Origin: Paracoccaceae bacterium
Lineage (GTDB): Bacteria > Pseudomonadota > Alphaproteobacteria > Rhodobacterales > Rhodobacteraceae
Direction of reading: 5' to 3'
NCBI GenBank assembly: GCA_026709265.1
Contig: JAPOTI010000081.1
Span: 1-51,089 of the forward strand
DNA: 51,089 bases
The notes beneath the pieces were generated by a model. It did no database searches. It had not been told where the DNA came from and worked only from the letters and a program-made list of their open reading frames with translations. Every line of letters starts with the position of its first letter. Positions within the stretch are counted from its first letter, which is position 1. Positions 31,872-41,500 of the stretch are shown here, piece by piece. Position numbers and translations under genes: made by a program.

Positions 31872-32207
31872 ATGGAAGTGAACTACTCACAGGAAAATGG
31901 AATTCTTTGTTGTGAGGTCGCAGGAAGGCTTGAGAGCTCCACGGCTTCGAGTTTCGAGCAAGACGTCAATGCAAAGGCGGCCAGTAGTACCGGCCCCTTA
32001 TTGATTGACATGTCAAATCTTGCATACATCAGTAGTGCTGGCCTCCGGGCGATTCTTCTTCTGACAAAAGCGGCGCAGTCAAAGGGCATAAAATTGGCGC
32101 TTTGCAGTTTACCGCCTCAGATCGAAGAGGTGTTCAAGATCAGCGGATTCAACAAAATCATCACAATCCATACTTCGCGCGAAGACGCCATATCGGCACT
32201 TGCCTGA
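31872..32207 (+). CDS. STAS-domain anti-anti-sigma factor (RsbV/SpoIIAA-like)
   Basis: A 111-residue single STAS domain. In partner switching, the unphosphorylated protein binds an RsbW-like kinase and frees its other partner. The phosphorylatable serine is S55 in the loop YISSAGLR; the aspartate that precedes it in SpoIIAA is serine here, as in many proteobacterial members. GGAG lies 9 nt before the ATG. It converges with the histidine kinase gene and is the likely antagonist for the RsbW-like protein at 35683-36144. Confidence 0.9.
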   Translation: MEVNYSQENGILCCEVAGRLESSTASSFEQDVNAKAASSTGPLLIDMSNLAYISSAGLRAILLLTKAAQSKGIKLALCSLPPQIEEVFKISGFNKIITIHTSREDAISALA

Positions 32208-32315
32208 CCGATAAAGAACATCTTTCTTGGCTGTTTTGGGAGAACAGACGGTTGAGGGAATGCGAATGATCATATCCGCAACCGGTGTTCAGCACTGAAA
32301 CTGTTGGGACGTCAC

Positions 32316-34517
32316 TCAATCTTCGTGATCGTCATTCGTTTCATCTTCTGGTTCGGAATCTCCTGATTCAGCCAAAATCTTTCCGGCATTTTCTGGAATG
32401 CGGATCGTCATCTCGGTCGACTCTCCAGCGACAGATTTTACGGAAATCTCGCCACCATGTTTGTGAATGATGTCATTGCACATCGCAAGGCCTAACCCGG
32501 TCCCCTCATCGGTCGGTTTCGTTGTAAAGAATGGAAGGAACATCTTTTTCTGCACCTCAGGGGGAATACCTCCCCCATTGTCAGTAAATTTCATCAGTGC
32601 ATTGCCATCCTGAAAAAGCGTCACCACCTTCAAGCTTGGCACATAACTGCACATCTTCCTGTCACCCACCTCTTCAATCTCGCGCAAATGGCGTTTGTGC
32701 GTGGCATAGCATGAATTGCCCACAATATTGAGAATAACCCGTCCAATATCCTGCGATACAGTCTCGATCTCGGGAAGTTCAGGATCCAATTCAAAATCCA
32801 TCTTCAGTTGAAGATTCTCGGTCGAAGCACGGGCGCCATGAAAGGCCAGTTTGGTATGCTGATCAACGAGCTGGTTGAGATCAGTGGCTTGTGCACTTCC
32901 GCCACCCCTGCCCATGCGCAACATGTCATTGACAATTCTGACTGCGCGGGCTCCATGTTCCCTGATACGCTCAACATTTTCTGAGAGCATCTTGCATATC
33001 GAGGTGATTTCCTCGTCACGCTCATCGGCGTCGCACTCCTCATCGTGCATGATTTCTTCAAGTTCTTTGATTAATTCTCCTGACAAATCCGAAAAATTCG
33101 TCACAAAGTTGAGGGGATTCTTGATTTCATGGGCAACACCTGCGGTCAACTCACCTAAAGCCGCCAGTTTCTCGCGGACAACAATCTGAGATTGAGCTGA
33201 TTTCAACTGATCCAGAACCGACTGTAATTCTGTGTTCTTCGCCAGCAGATTCTCCGACAATTCTTCGACGATATTCAACCGGCGCGCATCAAGGGCATTC
33301 ATTCTGAAGATTTCAAGTGCCGAAGCCATGTCAGCAATTTCATCCCGGCCGGTCACCTTGACAGGATCATCAAGGTCTCCGCCCCCCATTTCACGCATGC
33401 GCTGGGAAAGATACCGAAGGCGCGGAATCAAACTGCGCCCGATCAGCAGCCAGACAATTGCCGCTGCACCGATGATCCCGGCAAGTCCAATGTAAATGAT
33501 GAGTGCGCGGCTCGTCGCGATGACCCGATCTGTCTCCGCGAATGCCTCGGTGGCGCGGCTTTCTGCTGCGGTCACCAATTGTTCAGCCAATACGACCAAT
33601 TGGGTCGACGTGATACGACTGCTTGCGACCAGGGCTACCTGACGATCAAGGAGGCGCAACTCCTGCTCCTTGAGTTGAAATCCGTTATTCTCACCAGCGC
33701 CAAGATCAATCAAACTGTCAACAAGTGGTATGATCTGTTCCCGAATTGATTGATCCTCAATCAGTTCAGTACTGCGCCGCATCGAATCGGCAGCCGAATT
33801 GAAGAGTTCGCTGCGAATCCTGACAAATGCGACATCGGTGATCGTTTCGATACCGATCAACAGTTGCAAAGCATTGTTAGTCTGCTGTTCCAGGGTCGAA
33901 ATATATCGATACTGGTTCATTTCAACTTCATTGAAGTGAACATCTCTTGGAGCGGGCGGCTTATCGAGTTCAGACAGACCGGTCATCAGAAAAAAGAACT
34001 GATCGTCAGTGAATGGAATCAAAGTGCGTCGCAGGACTGTTTCCGTCCTGCCCAACAATTCACGATGCCTGGCAAGCTGCTTGCGCAAGTCCAGCAGCTG
34101 CTGCATCGCCGCCTCCACTTCTTGAACATCCATGTTCAATTGTGCCACCAATTCAGAAAATTTATTGGCTGCCATCGCGTCTTCATAACCGCGCAGCGAT
34201 ATCAACTGCCGATCAAGCTCGGCGCGAATCTGTTCATTCTCAGTCGCGGTTTGGCTGACTTCATTGGGCGTTGCGCTCGCAATCAATTTCGGTACGGCTG
34301 CCGCCAGGTCTCCACTGAGTTTTGAGATTTTCACGACGAGGACCACCGCTGGAAGACTGGAACTGCTGATTTCCTGCTGTGATTGAATTCTCTCAAATGA
34401 CTGCCAGGCAACTCCAATCATCATGAGTGTCGTCAGGGCGACAAAAGCCACCGCGGCATAAAACCGGGTTGATATCCTGGCACCATACTGCCGGAAGCCT
34501 CGCAGCAGAAAGGTCAT
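32316..34517 (-). CDS. HAMP sensor histidine kinase with large periplasmic domain
   Basis: A 733-residue kinase. One membrane helix (about 20-42), a helical periplasmic region of about 295 residues, a second helix (about 338-359), HAMP (about 360-412), a coiled coil (about 412-450), the H-box VAHEIKNPLN with H463, and an ATPase domain with N-box ILNIVGNSCYAT, G1 DNGGGIP and G2 GTGLGLAM. An acidic tail ends the protein. ATGA overlap with the upstream binding-protein gene implies coupled expression and probably physical cooperation, with the binding protein presenting a ligand to the periplasmic domain. The likely phosphate acceptor is the receiver-PP2C protein of the same operon. Confidence 0.93.
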   Translation of the reverse strand: MTFLLRGFRQYGARISTRFYAAVAFVALTTLMMIGVAWQSFERIQSQQEISSSSLPAVVLVVKISKLSGDLAAAVPKLIASATPNEVSQTATENEQIRAELDRQLISLRGYEDAMAANKFSELVAQLNMDVQEVEAAMQQLLDLRKQLARHRELLGRTETVLRRTLIPFTDDQFFFLMTGLSELDKPPAPRDVHFNEVEMNQYRYISTLEQQTNNALQLLIGIETITDVAFVRIRSELFNSAADSMRRSTELIEDQSIREQIIPLVDSLIDLGAGENNGFQLKEQELRLLDRQVALVASSRITSTQLVVLAEQLVTAAESRATEAFAETDRVIATSRALIIYIGLAGIIGAAAIVWLLIGRSLIPRLRYLSQRMREMGGGDLDDPVKVTGRDEIADMASALEIFRMNALDARRLNIVEELSENLLAKNTELQSVLDQLKSAQSQIVVREKLAALGELTAGVAHEIKNPLNFVTNFSDLSGELIKELEEIMHDEECDADERDEEITSICKMLSENVERIREHGARAVRIVNDMLRMGRGGGSAQATDLNQLVDQHTKLAFHGARASTENLQLKMDFELDPELPEIETVSQDIGRVILNIVGNSCYATHKRHLREIEEVGDRKMCSYVPSLKVVTLFQDGNALMKFTDNGGGIPPEVQKKMFLPFFTTKPTDEGTGLGLAMCNDIIHKHGGEISVKSVAGESTEMTIRIPENAGKILAESGDSEPEDETNDDHED

Positions 34518-35701
34518 GGTGAACGCAGAGAATTCAGCGACTCGACAGAGACAAATTCTCCCCGTCGATGGAACTGGGTCAGATAAACCTGATCCGAGCC
34601 TTGATTATCCTCAGGTCCGAAGGTGAGGCCAATTCCCCCGAGTTCAAAGGGTTCACTGCTCCTAAATTGCTCGAGAAGACATGCGCGCTCCAAGGAGTCC
34701 GTACATCTCTGGATTGCCGCAATCAGCATTCGGACGGAGATATAACCTTCGAATGAGACATAATTTGGCTCCGAACCGGGCCAGACGGCTTCCAATGCAT
34801 TCCGATAATCGCGGGCAATTGCCAGATCTTCCGAGTGAAAATCAGGAGCGACCTGAGTCATGAAGACCTCATAGTCACCCGGCCCGAGTTCCCGCTCCAA
34901 CGCACGACTGCCCACAAAAGATATGTTGAAGAAGAGTGGATTAAAACCAATATGCTTCGACCATTTGATGGCTTCGGCCGCTGGCTGGTATGCTCCGACC
35001 AGGATCACCGCCTCGGGTTGACCCAGTTCAAGGTCGATCACGGCGGTTTTGACAGCGCGCGTGTTGCGCTCGTAGGAACCGGACGAGACGGGCTTGAGTC
35101 CGTAACGCTCAAGTGAAGAAACAGCATCTGCATAGCCCGACCTGCCAAAGGAGTCATTTTGATACAAGATACCAATTCTCTTGATTCCCCGGTCGCCGAT
35201 CAACCGATCAATCATCTCATCCAACTCTTGGCGATACGATGCACGAAAATTCACAACATTTGGCAGTTGTTTCACATCTCGTAACAATGCAGCACCGGTA
35301 AACGGTGCAATGAATGGAATATTCAACTCAGCCGCAACCGGAGCCGCAGCACGCGATGTTGGTGTCCCAACCTGGCCGATCAGGACAAATACCTGGCGCA
35401 GGTTAATCAGTTCACGCGCATTATTGATCGCGAGATTGGGTTCGTACGCATCATCAAGGTAGGAAAACGCCAACCGCGCGTTGGGAATAACTTTTTTCGT
35501 GTTCGCCTCAAGAACGGCCGCCTCGATTCCAAGGCGCATTTCCTTGCCAAGTTCACTCGCCGGACCGGAAAATGCAGCCGACTGCCCCAATCGAATCAAT
35601 TGAGGTCTTTCGTCTTGGGCGAAGGCACCGCCGACAGCGATTTGCCCGGCGAGGATCAATCCCGCCATCCAGCTCACCCTGATCACGCGTTGTCTCTCCA
35701 C
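34514..35701 (-). CDS. Periplasmic binding protein, branched-chain amino acid (LivJ) type
   Basis: A 395-residue type 1 periplasmic binding protein. A signal peptide is visible, ending GGAFA before QDERPQ. Family features include GQSAAFSGPASELGKEMRLG, YLDDAYEPNLAINNAREL, and GQVGTPTSRAAAPVAAE. There is no permease or ATPase gene nearby; instead it overlaps the kinase gene downstream and the HATPase gene upstream (19 nt), so I infer a sensory rather than transport role. Start is uncertain: GTG at 35701, GTG at 35686 (better ribosome-binding site) or ATG at 35668. Ligand unknown; related proteins bind amino acids, amides, urea or aromatic acids. Confidence 0.9.
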   Translation of the reverse strand: MERQRVIRVSWMAGLILAGQIAVGGAFAQDERPQLIRLGQSAAFSGPASELGKEMRLGIEAAVLEANTKKVIPNARLAFSYLDDAYEPNLAINNARELINLRQVFVLIGQVGTPTSRAAAPVAAELNIPFIAPFTGAALLRDVKQLPNVVNFRASYRQELDEMIDRLIGDRGIKRIGILYQNDSFGRSGYADAVSSLERYGLKPVSSGSYERNTRAVKTAVIDLELGQPEAVILVGAYQPAAEAIKWSKHIGFNPLFFNISFVGSRALERELGPGDYEVFMTQVAPDFHSEDLAIARDYRNALEAVWPGSEPNYVSFEGYISVRMLIAAIQRCTDSLERACLLEQFRSSEPFELGGIGLTFGPEDNQGSDQVYLTQFHRRGEFVSVESLNSLRSP

Positions 35702-36144
35702 TTCACGATGGTGAAAACATTGAGTCCGGCTTCGCGCGAATAATTGATTTCGTCAGCAAATTCCTTGACGAGAAGAACACCCATACCGCCAACCTTCTGA
35801 GCATCAGCACTTCCGGTAAATTCAGGCTCTGGTGCTTCCTCCAGCGAATTATACGCGATACCATTGTCGGATAAACGCATACGGACACAATCAGGATCTG
35901 ACTGCAGATCGAGACACACTTCCGTCGAATGATCGCCTGTTCCGTAATTGACAGCATTCACCACCAACTCTTCGAGAATCAATCGAATGGTGAACATCAG
36001 CGTGTCGGGCCAGCCGTCTGCCTCACCAAATTGCTCAACCCGTGAGCTAATTTGCTCCCATTGATCGCCCTTGCCAACAACTGCGACTGAAAGATCTTTG
36101 CGCAACTCACTACGTCCGTTTGAGTGCCATAACTGTGATGTCAT
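35683..36144 (-). CDS. RsbW-like anti-sigma factor / HATPase serine kinase
   Basis: About 153 residues of HATPase_c_2 (GHKL) fold. N-box EELVVNAVNYG, G1 DNGIAYN and G2 GGMGVLLV are all present, as in RsbW/SpoIIAB, which phosphorylate STAS antagonists and bind sigma or other targets. The start is uncertain: ATG 36144 overlaps the phosphatase gene by 35 nt, a TTG at 36105 would begin just before the fold, and the longest frame reaches 36225. Its presumed partners are the STAS protein (31872-32207) and the PP2C domain encoded just upstream. Confidence 0.88.
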   Translation of the reverse strand: MTSQLWHSNGRSELRKDLSVAVVGKGDQWEQISSRVEQFGEADGWPDTLMFTIRLILEELVVNAVNYGTGDHSTEVCLDLQSDPDCVRMRLSDNGIAYNSLEEAPEPEFTGSADAQKVGGMGVLLVKEFADEINYSREAGLNVFTIVKWRDNA

Positions 36145-37264
36145 CGGTCTGTGGGGCATCGCCGGTAAATGCGTGCACGGCCTCCAAAACAGCCGTGCAG
36201 AATGATTCAGCACCGCTGCCCGCATGCCGAGATCCCAATTCTTTCAGACGTTCTTCACCAAACATCTCCTCACTGCTGTTGGCCGCCTCGGTGACACCGT
36301 CCGAATAAACGAGAACAAAGTCATCGCGCCCAAGATCGATAGACTGACCGTGAAATTCGGCCCCTGGTACCACACCAAGCGCAAATCCCGGCGGCATTTC
36401 CAGATATTCAGTCGTCCCGTCGCTGCGGACAAGAAGCGGCGCATTGTGGCCTCCGTTCGCGTATTTGAGAATTCCGGCACGATGATCAAAGATGGCGTAA
36501 CAGATGGTCACGAACATCGCCGTTTCGTTTTCTACGGCCAGCAGGTCATTGACTTCCTGCAATACGGCAGGTGGATCGACCGCTCCTACGGCAGCGCCCT
36601 TGAGCAATGACCGGCTGGACATCATGAACATAGCAGCCGCGACACCCTTATCGGAAACATCCGCAACGGCAATTCCCAGTTCCTCCTCGTTCAGGCGAAT
36701 GACATCGTAAAAATCTCCACCGACATCGCGCGCGGGCACCATCGCGGCGAAAATCTCAAAATGATCGGAATGTGGAAATTCGCGTGGCAAGATGGATTGT
36801 TGCATGTCGCCCGCAAGACCAAGTTCGTTTTGCAGTGTGACCAGGCGATCACGTGCCTTGAGCGCATCGCGCCACATCTCCAAATGTTTTCTTGTTCGGT
36901 CAATGGTGATGCGCAAGTCATCAAAATCAATTGGTTTGGTGACAAAATCGAAGGCACCGCGATTCATTGCGGTACGTATATTCTTCATGTCACCATAAGC
37001 TGAAACAATCACCGACTTGATATTCGGGTTGACCGACGGAATTTGATCAAGGAGATCCAGACCATCCATTTCCGGCATATTGATGTCTGACAATACGAGA
37101 TCGATTGATTCATCCTCATTGAGGACTTCCAGAGCTTCAACACCGTTATGTGCAAAGCGGAACTCATAAACCCCTTTTCTAACTTCACGTCGCATTCTCT
37201 GCAGTACGAGGGGTTCAACATCAACCTCATCGTCCACCACCAGAATCCGGCAGGCTTTGGACAT
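36110..37264 (-). CDS. Response regulator with PP2C (RsbU/SpoIIE-type) phosphatase output
   Basis: A 384-residue protein. The receiver domain (about 1-125) has D11-D12, phosphoacceptor D60 in LSDINMPEMDG, S88 and K110. A coiled linker leads to the PP2C domain, with metal-binding DVGGDFYD (D180, D184), ADVSDKG (D202) and YSDGVTEA near the end, plus TDDITVMAL. The expected role is to dephosphorylate the STAS protein when the receiver is phosphorylated. I chose the ATG at 37264, which has GGAG 6 nt upstream; the frame can open 4 codons earlier. It is the first gene of the four-gene minus-strand operon. Confidence 0.93.
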   Translation of the reverse strand: MSKACRILVVDDEVDVEPLVLQRMRREVRKGVYEFRFAHNGVEALEVLNEDESIDLVLSDINMPEMDGLDLLDQIPSVNPNIKSVIVSAYGDMKNIRTAMNRGAFDFVTKPIDFDDLRITIDRTRKHLEMWRDALKARDRLVTLQNELGLAGDMQQSILPREFPHSDHFEIFAAMVPARDVGGDFYDVIRLNEEELGIAVADVSDKGVAAAMFMMSSRSLLKGAAVGAVDPPAVLQEVNDLLAVENETAMFVTICYAIFDHRAGILKYANGGHNAPLLVRSDGTTEYLEMPPGFALGVVPGAEFHGQSIDLGRDDFVLVYSDGVTEAANSSEEMFGEERLKELGSRHAGSGAESFCTAVLEAVHAFTGDAPQTDDITVMALKRT

Positions 37265-37509
37265 CAAAGACTCCATTCTTAGAATTCACTTACCGGAACC
37301 GCTCATATCGGAATTTGTGACTCCAAGTCCAGACTTTTCAAATGAACAACGTATCGACAGAGGGTCGGACAGTGTTTCATATGCGAGTCGTGACAGCGAC
37401 CGGAATCTGCAGCAATGCTCTTTGCAAACTGGCCAAGAGAGGAAGCGGCCAGGATTGGCGGTCTGCAGAACAGTATCCGAAAGAAAAGAACAGTGAGAAC
37501 AGATTTCAC
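37265..37509. other. Divergent intergenic region upstream of the phosphatase gene and bfd
   Basis: No gene recognised. It must contain the promoter of the four-gene signalling operon on the minus strand; no consensus promoter is clear, which leaves room for an alternative sigma factor. Confidence 0.4.
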
Positions 37510-37541
37510 TTGCTAATTCTGACTATTTAAGTCAGAATTAG
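37510..37541 (+). promoter_or_regulatory. Palindromic operator over the bfd promoter (IRO-box-like)
   Basis: CTAATTCTGAC (37513-37523), 7-nt centre TATTTAA, then the exact reverse complement (37531-37541). Inside it is TGA-N9-TCA (37520-37534), the form of the RirA iron-responsive operator of rhizobia. A candidate promoter TTGCTA (37510-37515) - 17 nt - CAGAAT (37533-37538) is spanned by the palindrome, so a bound protein would block polymerase. It lies 38 nt before the bfd start. Confidence 0.55.
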
Positions 37542-37579
37542 ATTGCCCATCACAGAACGGAGGCGATTCTCTCACCATC

Positions 37580-37879
37580 ATGATTGTGTGTCAATGCCAG
37601 TGTGTGACTGAATCGCAAATCCATGCGGCGATCAACTGGATGCGCAGCGCCGACCCCGATACGATCATCACACCATGCAAGGTGTATCGGGTTTTGGGAA
37701 AATCCCCGGAATGCGGCAGTTGTCTTTCGTTACTCGTCAATGTTATGTGTCGTAATCCCAATCTGGCCGTATCGGCGCACGATGTTGAGACCGTGGCCGC
37801 AGGACGAGAGGAGCAACCGCAATGCAGGGCGACAAGAAAGTCATCGAATATCTCAATCGTGCGCTCCGGCACGAATTGA
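37580..37879 (+). CDS. bfd: Bacterioferritin-associated ferredoxin
   Basis: A 99-residue protein. The [2Fe-2S] ligands of the BFD fold appear as C4 and C6 (MIVCQCQC) and C45 and C48 (ECGSC). The gap between pairs is about seven residues longer than in E. coli Bfd. Bfd donates electrons to bacterioferritin to release stored iron. Its last 58 nt overlap bfr, giving a long, uncharacteristic C-terminal tail. GGAGG lies 16 nt upstream of the ATG, an unusually long spacing, but the MIVC start matches the family. Confidence 0.9.
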   Translation: MIVCQCQCVTESQIHAAINWMRSADPDTIITPCKVYRVLGKSPECGSCLSLLVNVMCRNPNLAVSAHDVETVAAGREEQPQCRATRKSSNISIVRSGTN

Positions 37880-38307
37880 CTGCGATCAGCCAATTTTGGT
37901 TACATTGTAAACTCCAGGATGACTGGGGGTTGGGCCGTATGTCCAAGAAGAGTCGCGAAGAGAGCATTGAAGAAATGCATCATGCCGACACACTGATCGA
38001 GCGAATCATATTTCTTGGTGGCCATCCAAATCTGCAAAAGCTTGAGCCGTTGCGAATTGGTCAGTCTCCGCGGGAGACACTCGAATGCGATTTGGCGGTC
38101 GAGCAAGATGCCTGTGCCTTGTATCGTGAAGCACGTGACCATTGCAGTGAGGTGAAGGATTACGTGACGATGAACCTGTTCGAGAAACTTCTTTCCGATG
38201 AAGAAGGACATGTCGATTTTCTGGAAACCCAGCTTGACCTGCATGATCGTTTGGGTGCCGAGTCCTATGCGCAACTTAATGCGACCACCATCGACGAAGC
38301 TGATTAA
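37822..38307 (+). CDS. bfr: Bacterioferritin
   Basis: A 161-residue iron-storage subunit forming 24-mer cages with heme between dimers. All diiron ferroxidase ligands are present: E18, E51, H54, E94, E127 and H130, and the heme ligand M52. The residues matching E. coli Y25, Y58 and W133, which supply electrons in mineralisation, are F25, L58 and F133 here. AGGAG lies 8 nt before the ATG, inside the bfd coding region, so the two genes are co-expressed. Confidence 0.96.
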   Translation: MQGDKKVIEYLNRALRHELTAISQFWLHCKLQDDWGLGRMSKKSREESIEEMHHADTLIERIIFLGGHPNLQKLEPLRIGQSPRETLECDLAVEQDACALYREARDHCSEVKDYVTMNLFEKLLSDEEGHVDFLETQLDLHDRLGAESYAQLNATTIDEAD

Positions 38308-38576
38308 TCCCCCCTGGCCATCCCGTCAGATCTTCCCGATCAGAGTTCTGGTCGGCGGCAAACAGTGGTCGTCAGCGATGTCGGACCCGGCTTCCCGGGC
38401 CAACGCGCTGGGAGAATACTGGACTGTCTGGCATCGGATTTGGATGTTGCATCAATGGTTGTGGAGAATGAGAAACAAATGAAGAATGCATGGCCACGTG
38501 TTCCGTCCGCGATTGTTCGTAGTCACCACTTGGTCAGGGCAGGCTGAACTCCAGTAAGATCGCACTGCGTGGATCG

Positions 38577-41500
38577 ATGTCGACGCAAATGCAGACACGT
38601 GAACTCGCACCAGAATGGCAAAAAGATGCGGTGAGTTTTCCGGCTTCCGCTGACATTGCGGTGTCCAGGACGCATTGGGAGCTCTGGAAGACGCAGCTTG
38701 AGTCTTGCCACGATCCGGCATTGCGCGATTTTGCCGAAGCCGCACACCTCCTGCCAGTTGTCAGAGACGGTCTCAATTCCGTTTTCGGAAATAGCCCGTT
38801 TCTGAGTCAGAATCTGCTGTCGGCACCATCACTGGCTTGCCGAATTTTCGTGGACGGCCCCGATGACGTGATCAGCAGTACGATTCGCGATGTCCAGGAT
38901 CTTTCGCTCTTGGGTCAAGAGTCACGCGACTCCCTGATGATCAGGCTGAGACGTGCCAAGCGAGATATCGTGACAGCGGCAGCACTGGCCAATATCGGAC
39001 TCAAACGCCCATTGATGCAGATCACCGGTTGGCTGAGTGCATTTGCCTCCGCGGCCCTGCAGGCTGCCTGTTGCCATCTCCTGCATGAGTTTCATCGACG
39101 TGGACAGGCGACGTTTTGTCATGAAACAGACCCCGCCGCCGGTTCCGGTCTCATCGTACTTGGTATGGGTAAGTTGGGTGCAAATGAACTGAATTTCTCA
39201 AGTGATATCGACATTATCATCCTGTTCCTTGGCGACACGGAATCCATTCCTGCCGGAAACCATCAAAGACTGTTTTCTCAGCTGGCGCGCAATTTGGTGA
39301 CCATCATGGCGAAACGGACAGCAGAAGGTTACGTCTTTCGAACAGATCTGCGGTTGCGGCCTGATCCAGCCAGCACACCACCCGCCGTCTCAGCAGATTA
39401 CGCGATCCATTACTATCGAACATTGGCCCAGACCTGGGAACGTGCGGCGATGATCAAAGCACGTCCAGTCGCTGGTGACCTTGCGGCAGGTGCCGAGTTC
39501 CTGCATGCCAATTCAGGGTTTGTCTGGCGTCGAAATCTCGACTTTCCGGCTCTCAGGGATATTCAGTCGATCAAACGCAAGATTAATTCCCATAAAGTCA
39601 GCGGCAAAATTGCGGTCGAAGGGCATAATGTCAAACTCGGGCGGGGCGGGATTCGTGAAATCGAGTTCCTGACGCAAACGCGTCAGTTGATCTGGGGCGG
39701 GCAGAATCGTGCACTCCGCGGGCGCAGTACGATTGATATGCTTTCAGAGCTCTTTCATGCGGGGCACATTACCAGTCAGGCTGCCGAGCAACTCAAAACA
39801 GCCTATTGCTTTCTGCGAGAAATCGAGCATCGCATCCAGTTGGTCAACGATATGCAGACCCATTCTCTGCCCACCGACCCGGAGGGCATACAGAGAATTT
39901 CAACCTTCATGGGCTTCGCTGACAGCGAGCAATTCTGTAGCTCCTTGTTGCAGACATTAAAGACCGTCGAGTCCCATTATAACAGCATGTTTGAAGACAC
40001 GACCGGAATCGCAGAAGATTCGCAACTCGACTTTGTTTCTGAGTCTGCAGCCGAGGCAACCGCAATCTTGTTGAACGAGATGGGTTTCAGCGATGGGCGA
40101 ACTGTCCGTGACAAGGTCAACAATTGGCTTTCCGGTCACATTCGGGCGACGCAGACCCGGCGCTCGCAATTGATTTTGCGTGATATTGCCGATCCCCTGA
40201 TACGTGCACTGGCTTCCAGTCCTGAGCCGGATCGTGCCTTCGAGCGTTTCGATACCTTACTCAGTCGGATATCACGCAGCATCAATCTATTTTCGACGAT
40301 AGCTGCTGAACCCGGCCTCATCCGACTGATCGCCGATATTGTCGGCATGGCTCCACGCCTCCTGGAATGGATCAGTCAGCAACCGGCTCTTCTTGAGGGT
40401 GTCTTGCAGGCGGATTTCGTGCAACTTGACCCTTCACATGATGCGATTCTGGAACCGGAGTTTGCCGAGGTTACGCGGCGCGGTCTGGTACGTCTCTTTT
40501 ACGAGAATGAATTTCGTCCACAAGAGATGGCACTTGATCTCACAGCACGTATCGAGACTGAGGCGGGGCAAAGTCCGGATTTGCAGAATGTCCTGGACGT
40601 GCAGCGCCGATGGGCGCGTGATCGAAAATTCCAGATTGGTGTTCATATGTTGCGCGGCGACATGACACCGGAGCAGGCTTTCCTGCCACTCTGTGGGATT
40701 GCCGAGACCTGCCTGTCGAACCTCATGACATATGTCAAGACCGGGTTTTCTGACCTGCACGGTACAATCAAGGATGGACAACTCGCGATTCTTGCCTGTG
40801 GGCGACTTGGCAGTCGCGAGATGACATTGTCTTCTGATCTCGATCTGATTTTTGTCTATCGCCACGCTGCCGATGCTCAACATTCCGATGGTCCCAAGAG
40901 TCTTGCACCCACCCAATATTACGCCAAACTGTGTCGCCGTTTTCTCAGTGGAGTCAGCGCGCCAACTGCCGAAGGCCGACTTTACGAGGTTGACATGCGC
41001 CTGCGACCCAGTGGTAAATCCGGACCCATCGCCTGTTCGATTGATCGTTTTGAACATTACCAGCGATTTGATGCCTGGACCTGGGAACATCAGGCATTGA
41101 CGCGCGCACGTGTCATCTACGCGGAAGGCGATCTTGGCGAGAGGCTGCAGTCGATCATTACATCGGTCCTCACGCAGAAGCGCGCACGCGGCAAACTTGT
41201 GACTGATATCCGTGCCATGCACAAACGAATCAAGGACGAACTTGAGAATCCGGCAAAACCAACAATCAAATATCGCCGCGGCGGAATTCTTGATGCAGAA
41301 TTCATCGCCCAGTTTCTCCAGCTCCTGCACGCCGCCGCGCATCCCGTTATATTGCAGCGCGACGCCTGTCATGTCTTTCAACAAGCAGGTTTACTCAATC
41401 TCATCGACTCGCATGTGTCAGACGAATTGATGCATGACCTGCGATTCTGGAGGAATATGCAGGGCATTATGCTTCTTACCGCAGGCGGTGACTCAGATGA

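Noticed and set aside
38308-38547. Frame between bfr and glnE containing SDVGPGFPG, faintly like a kinase G1 box
   Set aside because: No other kinase motif is present, no start with ribosome-binding site, and the match is short.
40434-41384. Minus-strand frame of 316 codons inside glnE
   Set aside because: Antisense to the conserved adenylyltransferase domain, no recognisable fold.
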